Made by a program: the position numbers and the translations under genes. The notes beneath the pieces were generated by a model. The model worked only from the letters and a program-made list of their open reading frames with translations. It ran no database searches and was not told the origin of the DNA. 64,000 bases of DNA from LMUY01 sp965199105 (GTDB lineage: Bacteria; Pseudomonadota; Alphaproteobacteria; Acetobacterales; Acetobacteraceae), in NCBI GenBank assembly GCA_965199105.1, contig CBDAQO010000002.1:2356001-2420000 (forward strand). The letters run 5' to 3'. The first letter of the stretch is position 1, and every line of letters begins with the position of its first letter. This document shows positions 51,036 to 60,195 of the stretch, one piece after another.

Positions 51036-51800
51036 ATGAACCCGACTGGCAACACCATCCTGATCACCGGCGGCGGCTCGGGCATCGGTGCAGCGCTTGC
51101 GCGGCGCTGGCATGACGGCGGCAACACGGTCGTTATCGCCGGGCGGCGGGCGGATGCGCTGCGGGCCGTTGCGGAGGGGCGGCCGCGGATCCACACGATG
51201 ACGCTGGACATTGGCAGCGCGGGCGCCATCGACGACTTCGCCCGGGACGTGCTGGCCGCCCACCCGGCGCTGAACGTGCTGGTGAACAATGCCGGCATCA
51301 TGCGGTTCGAGGCGCTGGAGCGAGCCCGCGACTTGGCGGACGCGGAGGCGACGGTTGTGACCAATCTGCTCGGCCCGATCCGGCTCACCAACGCGCTTGT
51401 GGAGCATTTGGCTGGCCGGCCGCAGTCAGCGATCGTGACCGTGACGTCGGGGCTGGCCTTCGTGCCGTTGCACGTGACGCCGACCTACAATGCCACCAAG
51501 GCGGCGGTCCATTCCTACACGCTGAGCCTGCGCGAGGTGCTGCGGGGCAAGGTCGAGGTGATCGAGCTGTTGCCGCCCGCGGTGCAGACCGGGCTGACGC
51601 CGGGCCAAGAGAGCCGCGCCGGCTATCTGCCGCTCGAGGACTTCATTGACGAGGTGATGACGCTGTTGGAGCGCCAGCCGACGCCGCCGGAGATCGTGGT
51701 GGAGCGGGCCCGGTTCCAGCGGTTTGCGGAAGCGGAAGGGCGGTTCGATGCGACGATGGCGCAACTGAACGAGTTGGCCGCCAAGGCTCGCCGAGGGTGA
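51036..51800 (+). CDS. SDR-family oxidoreductase (DltE-like)
   Basis: 254 residues from the ATG at 51036 (AAGGA upstream). TGGGSGIGAALARRWHDGG (NAD(P) binding), NVLVNNAGIM, catalytic Ser in VTSGLAFVPL and YNATK (YxxxK). Reduces or oxidises an unknown carbonyl/alcohol in the cytosol. Likely regulated by the divergent HxlR protein. Confidence 0.93.
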   Translation: MNPTGNTILITGGGSGIGAALARRWHDGGNTVVIAGRRADALRAVAEGRPRIHTMTLDIGSAGAIDDFARDVLAAHPALNVLVNNAGIMRFEALERARDLADAEATVVTNLLGPIRLTNALVEHLAGRPQSAIVTVTSGLAFVPLHVTPTYNATKAAVHSYTLSLREVLRGKVEVIELLPPAVQTGLTPGQESRAGYLPLEDFIDEVMTLLERQPTPPEIVVERARFQRFAEAEGRFDATMAQLNELAAKARRG

Positions 51801-51855
51801 GGTGGGGTGGCTTGGGTGGCGACGGGCCAGGCTGAGGCGGCCGCTGGGTGCCGGC

Positions 51856-53553
51856 TCATGGCGGGGGCGGGATGAGGAAGTCGAAGTCGCAGCCTTGCGG
51901 GGCCTGGGTGACGGTGCGGCGGTAGAGGGCCTTGTAGCCGCGGGCAGGGGCGGGTGGCGGCGTGAAGGTGGCGAGACGGTGGGCGATTTCGGCCGGGTCG
52001 ACCAGCAGGTCGATGCGCTTTTGTGCCACCGAGAGGCGGATGCGGTCGCCGGTGTGCACGGCGGCGAGCGGGCCTCCGACAGCGGCTTCAGGGGACACGT
52101 GGAGCACGATGGTGCCGAAGGCGGTGCCGGACATGCGGGCGTCCGAGATGCGGACCATGTCCTTCACGCCGGCTTGCGCCAGCTTCTTGGGGATGGGGAG
52201 GTAGCCGGCCTCGGGCATGCCGGCCGCGTGTGGCCCGGCGTTTTGCAGCACGAGGATGTCGGCGGGGTGGACATCGAGCGCCGGGTCGTCGATGCGGGCG
52301 GCCAGGTCGTCGAGGCTGGTGAACACGACGGCGCGGCCCTCGGTTTCGAACAAAGCGGGGGTGGCGGCGGCGCGTTTGAAGATTGCCCCGTCGGGTGCGA
52401 GGGTGCCGTGCAGCGCGATGAGGCCGCCGACGGGTGACACCGGGTCGGCGAAGGGGCGGATGACGGCGCGGTCCACCCAGTCGAGCGGCTGCTCGAGGCG
52501 GTCGGCCAGGCTGCACCCGGTGACGTCGATCGTGTCCAGGTGCAGCAGCGGCTTGAGTTCGCGCAGCACGGCGCCGAGGCCGCCGGCCGCGTGGAAATCC
52601 TCCATGTAGCCTTCGCCGACGGGCTTGAGGTCCACCAGGACCGGCGTCTCGTCGCTGATGGCGTTGATGCGCGCGGGCGGGATGCGGATGCCGAGGCGGC
52701 CGGCGATGGCGGTGAGATGCACGACGGCGTTGGTGGAGCCGCCGATGGCCATGAGGACGCGGAAGGCGTTTTCCACGGTGTGTTCGGTGATGATTTGCCG
52801 GGGGGTGATGGGGTGGCTGATCAGGTGGACGGCGGCCCGGCCGGATTGCTCGGCGGCGACCAGGCGGGCGGCGTTGACGGCGGGGATGGCGGCGGTGCCG
52901 GGCAGCGACATGCCGAGCGCCTCGGCGATGCAGGCCATGGTGCTGGCGGTGCCCATGACGGCGCAACTGCCGGCGGTGACGGAGAGGCGGGTTTCGACCA
53001 GGTCGATCTCCGCGGTGTCGATGGTGTCGGCGCGGTATTTGGCCCAGAAGCTGCGGCAGTCGGTGCAGGCGCCGAGGCGTTGGCCGCGATGCCGGCCGGT
53101 GCTCATCGGGCCGGTGACGAGCTGGATGGCTGGCAGGTTGGCGGAGGCGGCGCCCATCAGTTGCGCCGGGACCGTTTTGTCGCAGCCGCCGATCAGGACC
53201 ACGGCGTCCATTGGTTGGGCGGCGATCATCTCCTCGGTGTCCATCGCCATGAGGTTGCGGTACATCATGCTGGTCGGGCTGAGGAACACCTCGCCGAGCG
53301 AGACGGTGGGGAAGGCGCGGGGCAGGGCGCCGGCCGCCAGCACGCCGCGCGACACGGCTGCGACCAGTTCGTCCATGCCGCGATGGCAGTTGTTGAACTC
53401 GGATGGGGTCATGGCGATGCCGACGACGGGCTTGTTCAGCAGCTCGGTCGATAGGCCCATGGAGCGGGCGAAGGAGCGGCGCAGGAAGCGGGCGAAGTCG
53501 CGGTCGCCGTAGTTGGTCAGGCCGCGGCTGAAGCCGTGCGGTTGGTCATCCAT
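51856..53553 (-). CDS. IlvD/Edd-family sugar-acid dehydratase
   Basis: 565 residues from the ATG at 53553 (MDDQPHGFSRGLTNYGDRDF). The Fe-S ligands Cys56 (EFNNCHRG), Cys124 (GGCDKTVPA) and Cys197 (AGSCAVMGTAST) are spaced exactly as in Rhizobium L-arabinonate dehydratase as I recall it (59/127/200). Length and YGDRDF start fit the pentonate/hexonate dehydratases rather than biosynthetic IlvD. Dehydrates an aldonate to a 2-keto-3-deoxy acid. An ACS-type transporter gene follows upstream, suggesting uptake and use of a sugar acid. Confidence 0.9.
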   Translation of the reverse strand: MDDQPHGFSRGLTNYGDRDFARFLRRSFARSMGLSTELLNKPVVGIAMTPSEFNNCHRGMDELVAAVSRGVLAAGALPRAFPTVSLGEVFLSPTSMMYRNLMAMDTEEMIAAQPMDAVVLIGGCDKTVPAQLMGAASANLPAIQLVTGPMSTGRHRGQRLGACTDCRSFWAKYRADTIDTAEIDLVETRLSVTAGSCAVMGTASTMACIAEALGMSLPGTAAIPAVNAARLVAAEQSGRAAVHLISHPITPRQIITEHTVENAFRVLMAIGGSTNAVVHLTAIAGRLGIRIPPARINAISDETPVLVDLKPVGEGYMEDFHAAGGLGAVLRELKPLLHLDTIDVTGCSLADRLEQPLDWVDRAVIRPFADPVSPVGGLIALHGTLAPDGAIFKRAAATPALFETEGRAVVFTSLDDLAARIDDPALDVHPADILVLQNAGPHAAGMPEAGYLPIPKKLAQAGVKDMVRISDARMSGTAFGTIVLHVSPEAAVGGPLAAVHTGDRIRLSVAQKRIDLLVDPAEIAHRLATFTPPPAPARGYKALYRRTVTQAPQGCDFDFLIPPPP

Positions 53554-53693
53554 GCGGTTGGCTCCAGGATTTGAAGGCACCATGGGTGAGGGTTTAGCAG
53601 GCTGGGGGGATGCTGCGTGGAAGTGGTCAGGGCTTTGCGCCGAACCCGACCAGAGGATGGGCATGCTCTGGACACCTAATCTAAGGGGGCGAA

Positions 53694-53709
53694 GGGGATG
53701 ACTATCCCC
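53694..53709. repeat. GGGGATGACTATCCCC repeat, copy 2
   Basis: Identical arms and loop to 37385-37400, in the 211-base gap between the dehydratase and the MFS gene. Confidence 0.7.
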
Positions 53710-53764
53710 CGTCCGGATGCACGGCGGAGGCCTGCTACTTGGGCGAACGTTTCTCCGCGGCCGT

Positions 53765-55063
53765 TTAAGGTGACGAGGTATGGCGCCGGGCGAGGTCGGC
53801 GTCCGTGATCGGGCGGCGCACCATGACAAGGTAGACCACGGCGCCCGCGACCGAGATCGCTGCCGCCAAGACCAAGGCGAGCGTGAACGAGCCGGTTGCG
53901 TCCACGATCAGCCCGGTGATCAGGGGAGAGCAGGCGCCGCCGAGATAGGCGCCGAAGTTCTGAATGCTGCCGCTGGACGCCACCATGTGCCGCGGAGCGG
54001 CGGCGCCGACCAGGGCCCAGATGGTGCCGCCGGCGACGGCGCTGAAGAACACGGCGGCGGAGAGGAAGGCGAGGGCGGAGGCGGCGCCGGTGGCGTAGGC
54101 GGCGAGCACGGTGAACAGCGCGGTCAGCGTCAGAGCCGCCGCGATTGGGAACTTGCGGCTGTTGAGTGGGCTGACGCCATGCGCCGCGAGCCAGTCGACC
54201 GCAAAGCCGCCGAGCAGGGAGCCGGCCACGCCGCAGAGTTGCGGGATGGCGGCGAGCAGACCGGTACGGCCGACGGAGATGTGTCGGCCGGTCTCGAGGT
54301 AGCCGGGGATCCAGGTTTGGAACAGCCAGAACGCGTAGCCGTTGCCGAAGTCACCTAGGATCATGCCCCATGTCGTCTGGCAGCGGAACAGCCGCAGCCA
54401 TTGGGCGAGCGTGGCGGCGGAGCGGTCGGGCGGGTCTCCGGCGCGGATGGCGCGGAGCTCGGTGGGCGTCAGCCGGTGCTGCGGGTCGCGGTAGAGGCTA
54501 ACCCACACTCCGGCCATGGCCAACCCGGCGACGCCGAGCACGACGAACATGGCCCGCCAGCCGTAGCCGAGCATGATTGCGGTTAGGATGGGCGGCGCGA
54601 TCGCCGGGCCGAGGCTGCTGGCCATGTTGAAGATGCCGGAGGGCAGGCCGCGCTTGCTGATGTGGAACCAATCGGTGACCACGCGAGCATCGGTCGGGAA
54701 CTGCGGCGCTTCGCCGACGCCGAGCGCGATGCGGGCCCAGAAGAATTGGCCGTAGCCGGTGACCAGCCCGATCAAGGCCTGGGCGCCGGACCAAAGCGCC
54801 AGCCCGGCGCCCAGCAACGTGCGCGGGCCGAGACGGTCGATCAGCAGGCCGGTCGGCAGTTGGGCGAAGGCGTAGCTGAGCGCGAAGGCGGAGAGCAGGC
54901 CGCCCATTTGGGTGGCGTTGAGCCCGAGGTCAGCGCGGATCGGGACGTTGGCGATGGCCAGGCTCGAGCGGTCAAAGAAGTTAATGACGCCGGTGGCGAC
55001 GAGCAGGGCCAGGACGATGATTTGCAAGCGGCGCACCCGGCGAGGGGAAGGTGCAACGTCCAT
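53765..55063 (-). CDS. MFS transporter, anion:cation symporter (ACS) family
   Basis: 432 residues from the ATG at 55063 with GGAGGA upstream; the open frame extends further without similarity. Twelve helices; INFFDRSSLAIANVPIRADL and GVGEAPQFPTDARVVTDWFH are typical of the ACS group (hexuronate, galactonate and related acids). Probably imports the acid degraded by the dehydratase next to it. Confidence 0.9.
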   Translation of the reverse strand: MDVAPSPRRVRRLQIIVLALLVATGVINFFDRSSLAIANVPIRADLGLNATQMGGLLSAFALSYAFAQLPTGLLIDRLGPRTLLGAGLALWSGAQALIGLVTGYGQFFWARIALGVGEAPQFPTDARVVTDWFHISKRGLPSGIFNMASSLGPAIAPPILTAIMLGYGWRAMFVVLGVAGLAMAGVWVSLYRDPQHRLTPTELRAIRAGDPPDRSAATLAQWLRLFRCQTTWGMILGDFGNGYAFWLFQTWIPGYLETGRHISVGRTGLLAAIPQLCGVAGSLLGGFAVDWLAAHGVSPLNSRKFPIAAALTLTALFTVLAAYATGAASALAFLSAAVFFSAVAGGTIWALVGAAAPRHMVASSGSIQNFGAYLGGACSPLITGLIVDATGSFTLALVLAAAISVAGAVVYLVMVRRPITDADLARRHTSSP

Positions 55064-56197
55064 CGCGTCCTCCGTTTGATTGCGGTTTCCGGTGATAACG
55101 CGGCGGAGGCGGGAAAGGATGGTGGTTTTATGGGAGTGACGTGGTTGGTGATCGGCTTGGGGTCGCGCGGACGAGGCGAGCGGTGTGCGCACCGTGGTGT
55201 TGCACGGGTTTGGCGCCAGTGGGGTGGGGATCTGGTGCGCGGGCCCGCGCTGGGTTTGGCTGGTCGCGCTAACGCCGACGGTGACGTTGCAGGGGCGCGA
55301 TTTGGATGCGTGGTGTTCGAGGTCGCCGAGCTTGGATTTCCTGAGCGTTCCGGCAAGAGGAACTGCCGACTGGCAAATGCCGCGCCGGTGTGGTTTTGGT
55401 GACAATGTTGGCTACTTTTCGGCCGCGTGGGCCATACCATGCTGGACCAACGGGCAGGGCGCGCGAAGGAACCGGACGGTGAGGGAGCCGCCGTCAGGGC
55501 TTAATTGCTGCTGGGGCAAGACACCGCGCGGATTGATGCGGGACCGGCTTTCCAGTGGTCGGCGAGAGCCGGTCTGCGCATCGTGTCCGGTTGATTGTGA
55601 CGCGCGAGCGATGGTGGTTCCCGGCTGTTAACTGGCGGTCGGTGATAGGGTGTTGCCTGGTGGTAGGCCAGGACGTGGCGAGGTGTCGACGTGAGACAGC
55701 GCCCCGCCAACGATTGTGGACGGCATCCGGCTCCGGGGAGCTTGACGGGGGTGCAAGGTGTTGATTGTGCTTTCGGGCGTCGTAACGAAGGCGCTTGAAT
55801 GCTTAGGTGGCGAGCGGGCTTGATGCTCGATGATGCGCCTGGCTTTATTAGGGCCGTGCAGAGGGCATCGCGCGGGGGCTTGTTGGATGCAGAAAATGCG
55901 GTTTCGGTCAGGCTGGAACGCTTCGCGCGCGAAGTTATCAGACTGACGATGTAGCAATCTCTTTGCTCACACTGTGACAGTCTTATCATGCTCATGCCGG
56001 CTGGGAACGTTCTGATTCCACGATACGCAGCCCAGGTGCTCGGGCCTCATCGGCGCTGCAGCCCTCGCCATTGCTTTCGTGCGGGGGCGACCTTCGTAGA
56101 TGCCTGCTGGGCGTGACAACGTCATTTGCCCGCGCCCGACGCGCCGAAGGTCGCCCGCTCTAACCGCTGCTTACCGCCGAGCGCGATGCTGTTCGCC
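55064..56197. other. 1.1-kb stretch without a recognisable gene
   Basis: Open frames here lack similarity, signal peptides or ribosome sites. The only structure seen is a 12-base inverted repeat GGGCGACCTTCG (56085-56096) / CGAAGGTCGCCC (56145-56156) near the 3' end of the Tad operon. GC is somewhat lower than in flanking genes. May contain relics. Confidence 0.55.
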
Positions 56198-56923
56198 TCA
56201 CTGTGGCGAGCGCAGCTCTTGGTAGCCCGCTATCGCTATTGGCATCTGTTCAGCGGAGAGGTCTGGCTGGAGCACCTTCTCAGCATCCTTGTCGTTCCCC
56301 GACATGGCCAACGCGGTGGCAAAGTCGTGCCTGATGCGCTTCGGAGCATTTGGATTTGCAGCCAACGGGCGAAGGATTTCAACCGCTGTTCGGGAATCTC
56401 CGGAGAGTGCGAGCGAAAGGCCGAGATTGACCCTGGCGGCGTCTAGTTCCGGAGCAATCTTTAGCGCGGCATTATAGGCCGTTTGGGCTTTCTGGTGTTC
56501 GTCCTGCAGGTCGCAGGCGATCCCCAGGTCGGTTAGCGCCCTTGGATCTTCAGGTGAGATGGTGAGCACCGCGTCGAATTCGGCCTCGGCCTCAGCCGCT
56601 TCACCCTTGATCAGCAGGGTTCGTCCGAGGCCGAACTTGGCGGCACCCGAACGGGGCGCTGAACGCACGGCTCGCCGGAAGCTTGCCTCGGCTTGATTTA
56701 ATTCGCCAAGCTCCGTCAAGGCTTGCCCCTCCATAAGGATTGCGGCGAGATCGTCGCGATCAATCGCGAGTTGTCGACGAGCTATCGAGAGAGCGGCCTC
56801 CGGAGCTCCGCCGGCGAGTGCCGCCTCGCCGACTTTCAGACTAGGCGGCTTGCTGCTCAGCCGGTCGGGTGGGGCGGCGCAAGCTGAGGCTAACAGAACG
56901 AGGCAGATTGCAAGTGAACGCAT
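56198..56923 (-). CDS. tadD: TadD-like TPR lipoprotein
   Basis: 241 residues from the ATG at 56923 with GGAGA upstream. Lipoprotein signal MRSLAICLVLLASAC, then tetratricopeptide repeats (QALTELGELNQAEASFRRAV, LTISPEDPRALTDLGIACDL, LKIAPELDAARVNLGLSLAL). TadD is a pilotin-like partner for the secretin of the Tad system. Last gene of the operon. Confidence 0.88.
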   Translation of the reverse strand: MRSLAICLVLLASACAAPPDRLSSKPPSLKVGEAALAGGAPEAALSIARRQLAIDRDDLAAILMEGQALTELGELNQAEASFRRAVRSAPRSGAAKFGLGRTLLIKGEAAEAEAEFDAVLTISPEDPRALTDLGIACDLQDEHQKAQTAYNAALKIAPELDAARVNLGLSLALSGDSRTAVEILRPLAANPNAPKRIRHDFATALAMSGNDKDAEKVLQPDLSAEQMPIAIAGYQELRSPQ

Positions 56924-56943
56924 TTTGGCGATCTCCAGATGGG

Positions 56944-57873
56944 CTAATGGTGTTGAAAACTGGCCATAACCTTCATTATGGCCGGGCCACCGACGACGAT
57001 GAAAACGGTGGGGAGAATGAAGACGATCATCGGGATGGTCAGGAGTACAGGCAGGCGGGCGGCGCGCTCTTCAAACTTGGTCAGCATGTCGCCCCGCATT
57101 TCTGCAGAGAGCGTGCGCAAAGCTTGCGACACCGGAGTTCCGTATTGGTAGGTCTGTATCAGGGTGCTGCTCAGCCGCTTCAGGCCCTCCAAATCGGTTC
57201 GCGCGCCAAGGTTTTGCAAGGCCAGCCTTCGGTCGGAGATCACCCGTAGCTCACTCGCCGTTTGGAACAGCTCGTTGCTTACGGCTGGATGTGTTTGAGT
57301 GATCTCGACGGCGACCCGCGAAATCGATGGCTCGAGGCCTAATCCGGCTTCGGAACAAATGATCATCATGTCAAGCGCGTCGGGTAGCCCTTTACCCAAT
57401 CGGGCGACATAGCGTGCCCGTATCTTTTTGATGATCATATCGGGGCCAATCAGTCCCACGATGGCAAAGGTGGCCGTTGCCGCGCTGTGCACGAGCGGTG
57501 AGACGCCCAAAGCGCCTAAACCGAACCATGACATGGAGGGAAGTGCGACGAGTAGCAGGAGCTTACTACCAACGAAAATCCCCAATGCATTATGCCGCCG
57601 CAGACCAGACACCGCGAGAGTTTGCTGCAGTTCGGTAAGAGTTTTGCTGGACAGAATGCCACTGCGAGTGAGGCTTGTGCCGGCGGCCGATACCATTGCG
57701 ACGAGGCGGTTGGGCGAAGGCCCGTCTTGAGCAGGCGTGAGGCCGGCATGCCGACGTGCTGCCGCGATACGGCTTGCGAGCCGATCTTGTTTCTCAATCT
57801 GCCGCATAAGGCATAGCGCCGCGAGCGCCACGACGACACTTCCGACCGCGCCCAGGATCAAAGGCCAGCTCAT
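56944..57873 (-). CDS. tadC: TadC, inner-membrane platform protein
   Basis: 309 residues from the ATG at 57873, overlapping tadB's stop (ATGA). T2SS GspF-like domain with PDALDMMIICSEAGLGLEPS, LFQTASELRVISDRRLALQN, TYQYGTPVSQALRTLSAEMR; transmembrane helices at the N-terminus, mid and C-terminus (PMIVFILPTVFIVVGGPAIM). Works with TadB as the base for pilus extension. Confidence 0.93.
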   Translation of the reverse strand: MSWPLILGAVGSVVVALAALCLMRQIEKQDRLASRIAAARRHAGLTPAQDGPSPNRLVAMVSAAGTSLTRSGILSSKTLTELQQTLAVSGLRRHNALGIFVGSKLLLLVALPSMSWFGLGALGVSPLVHSAATATFAIVGLIGPDMIIKKIRARYVARLGKGLPDALDMMIICSEAGLGLEPSISRVAVEITQTHPAVSNELFQTASELRVISDRRLALQNLGARTDLEGLKRLSSTLIQTYQYGTPVSQALRTLSAEMRGDMLTKFEERAARLPVLLTIPMIVFILPTVFIVVGGPAIMKVMASFQHH

Positions 57874-58823
57874 GCGAGTGATCTCCGGATGATGCTGCGC
57901 ATGACGATCAGCCCTATGCCGAGCCAAACGACTCCCGCTCCCAGCAAAGTCTGCCCAGGCCCTTCCTGAAACAGAGGAGCAATGTAGGCGGGGTTGATGA
58001 GGGTGAGGGCACCGCCGGCAAAGGCTGGCAGGACGGCGAGAATGAGGGCGCTTGTCCGGGCTTCTGATGCCATCGCGTATCCTCTGGCCTTTAAAGCGAC
58101 CCGTTTGCGGACAACATCGGCCAGGTTCTCGAGCGTTTCGGTCAAGCCACCGCCGGTTTGGCTTTGCAGCGCGAGGGCGGTCGCAAAGAAGCGATACTCC
58201 GGCAGGCGATTGCGCGCCGCCATCTCACGCAGGGCTTCCTCCAGCGCGGCACCGATGCCGATTTGGTCGTAGAGCTGGCCAAACTCCATTGACGTTGGGA
58301 ACTCTGCGTCCTGTGCAACTGCTTTGATGGCTTCGGTCACTGGGATGCCCACGCGTACGCCACGGACGATTGTGGCGAGGGCATCTGGGAATTGCTGGTA
58401 GAGTTTGGCCTCTCGCTTCGCGTCCAGGGTCGTGTAGACGGAGCGGGTTAAGAAAACCGCTGTCAGTGGGATCAACAACCAGGCAAACGAGCCAAGAAGA
58501 CCGTGCAACAGCCATTTTGCAACCCAGCCGCCGGCCGCTGCGATGATCAGCACGAGTGGAAGGTAGACGGGGTATGGCTCACGACGCTGCGGATCCATCC
58601 CAAGGAGTTTCCGCAAGCGGAGTTTGAGGGCCGCAGTGGGTTTGGCGATCGACAGGCGGGCGGATGTTTGCCGGGTCTCTGACGGAGCGTATGGGGCGAT
58701 CAGGGCGAGCCGCCGGTCCTTCAGTCGCCGCGCTTGTTTGTCCGCACGGAGTAGAACGATCGAGACGGCTGCGACGCACAGCAAGACGATACCTGCGAGG
58801 AGTAACAGCAGTGGCGATATCAT
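57870..58823 (-). CDS. tadB: TadB, inner-membrane platform protein
   Basis: 317 residues from the ATG at 58823. N-terminal helix LLLLLAGIVLLCVAAVSIVL, then GspF-like domain: FPDALATIVRGVRVGIPVTE, AIKAVAQDAEFPTSMEFGQL, FFATALALQSQTGGGLTETL, ENLADVVRKRVALKARGYAM. Pairs with TadC. Starts 22 bases after the cpaF stop. Confidence 0.94.
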   Translation of the reverse strand: MISPLLLLLAGIVLLCVAAVSIVLLRADKQARRLKDRRLALIAPYAPSETRQTSARLSIAKPTAALKLRLRKLLGMDPQRREPYPVYLPLVLIIAAAGGWVAKWLLHGLLGSFAWLLIPLTAVFLTRSVYTTLDAKREAKLYQQFPDALATIVRGVRVGIPVTEAIKAVAQDAEFPTSMEFGQLYDQIGIGAALEEALREMAARNRLPEYRFFATALALQSQTGGGLTETLENLADVVRKRVALKARGYAMASEARTSALILAVLPAFAGGALTLINPAYIAPLFQEGPGQTLLGAGVVWLGIGLIVMRSIIRRSLA

Positions 58824-58845
58824 GATTGCAGCGTGTCCCAGCCCG

Positions 58846-60195
58846 TCATGCGCGGTCTGCCTCGTCAAGCGTCGCCGACCAGGCTCGGTCAAGACCGAAA
58901 TAAGCGAGCCGGTCAATGAAAGAGGGTCGAGCGCGGCTGACGCGGTAGGTGCCATGCAAGCGGCCATCACGGCCTTCTCCGGCATGTTCGAACGAGAAGA
59001 TATCGTTCAGGGTGACGACCTCTCCCTCCAGGCCGCAAACATCTGTGACTTGGATTAGTCGGCGACCACCGTCTCGTTGGCGTTCGATCTGGAGAATGAT
59101 GTCGACGGCGCCGACGATCTGTTGCCGGATGGCCTTCGACGGCAAACCGAAATTACCCATTTGGACCATGTTTTCGATACGAGTGATCGCATCACGGGAC
59201 GTATTGGCGTGGATGGTCGACATGCTGCCGTCATGTCCGGTGTTCATAGCCTGGAGCATGTCAAAGGCTTCGCCGGCGCGGACCTCACCGACGATGATGC
59301 GGTCCGGCCGCATCCGCAACGCGTTGCGGACCAAGTCGCGCTGGGTGATTTCGCCCTTGCCCTCAAGGCTTGGTGGCCTCGTCTCCAGTCGCACGACGTG
59401 CGGCTGTTGCAGTTGCAGTTCGGCGGCATCTTCGACGGTGACGATGCGCTCATCACCATCGATCAATTGGCTGATCGCGTTGAGCAGCGTTGTCTTGCCG
59501 CTGCCGGTGCCGCCCGAGATGATGAGGTTGAGCCGGCAGCGACCGGCTATCTCGAGGATTTTAGCGACCGAGCGGGTCAACGAACCAAACTCGACGAGCG
59601 CGTCTAAATCGATCCGTTTCTTGCTGAATTTTCGGATCGAAATGTAGGGGCCGTCCAGGGCTAGCGGGGGAAACACGATGTTGACCCGGCTGCCGTCCTT
59701 CAAGCGTGCGTCGACCATCGGGCTGCTTTCGTCGACGCGGCGGCCGACGTCTGCCGCGATGCGCTGACAGATGTTGATCACGTGCGTCGTGTCGCGGAAT
59801 TGGACTTCGGACAGACTGACGCGGCCACGACGTTCGACGAACACGCGGGTCGGCCCGTTTACCATGATATCGGCGACCGTGGGGTCTTCCAACAACGGCT
59901 CCAACGGGCCCAGGCCGAGCATGTCGTGCACGAGTTCACTCGCGAGTTGACGCTGCTCACGGCTGTTCAGTTGGACGCGACGCTCCGTGGCGATGTCGGA
60001 GAGCAGACGCTCCACTTCGAAGGCCACTCGTTCCGACGGCATGTTTGCGATCGCCACGGGATCGAGCCGCGCGAGGCACAACTGACGAAGCTCGGCGCTC
60101 GAGGGGGAGACGGCGCTTTGCCGTGGCGCCGGGGAGGGGTCCACCGGCATCGATGGCTGCTGCTCGGAACCGGCTCTCCGACCGAAGCTGTTCAT
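58846..60195 (-). CDS. cpaF: CpaF/TadA, pilus assembly/retraction ATPase
   Basis: 449 residues. GspE-like secretion ATPase: MLGLGPLEPLLEDPTVADIM, VNGPTRVFVERRGRVSLSEV, Walker A SGGTGSGKTTLLNA, Asp-box VTVEDAAELQLQQPHVVRLE, Walker B MRPDRIIVGEVRAGEAFDML, His-box STIHANTSRDAITR. A bifunctional motor for Flp pilus extension and retraction. Start overlaps the cpaE stop by four bases. Confidence 0.97.
   Translation of the reverse strand: MNSFGRRAGSEQQPSMPVDPSPAPRQSAVSPSSAELRQLCLARLDPVAIANMPSERVAFEVERLLSDIATERRVQLNSREQRQLASELVHDMLGLGPLEPLLEDPTVADIMVNGPTRVFVERRGRVSLSEVQFRDTTHVINICQRIAADVGRRVDESSPMVDARLKDGSRVNIVFPPLALDGPYISIRKFSKKRIDLDALVEFGSLTRSVAKILEIAGRCRLNLIISGGTGSGKTTLLNAISQLIDGDERIVTVEDAAELQLQQPHVVRLETRPPSLEGKGEITQRDLVRNALRMRPDRIIVGEVRAGEAFDMLQAMNTGHDGSMSTIHANTSRDAITRIENMVQMGNFGLPSKAIRQQIVGAVDIILQIERQRDGGRRLIQVTDVCGLEGEVVTLNDIFSFEHAGEGRDGRLHGTYRVSRARPSFIDRLAYFGLDRAWSATLDEADRA

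Noticed and set aside
55501..55995. 164-codon minus-strand open frame in the gene-free kilobase
   Set aside because: No recognisable domain, no ribosome site, uneven composition; more likely chance.
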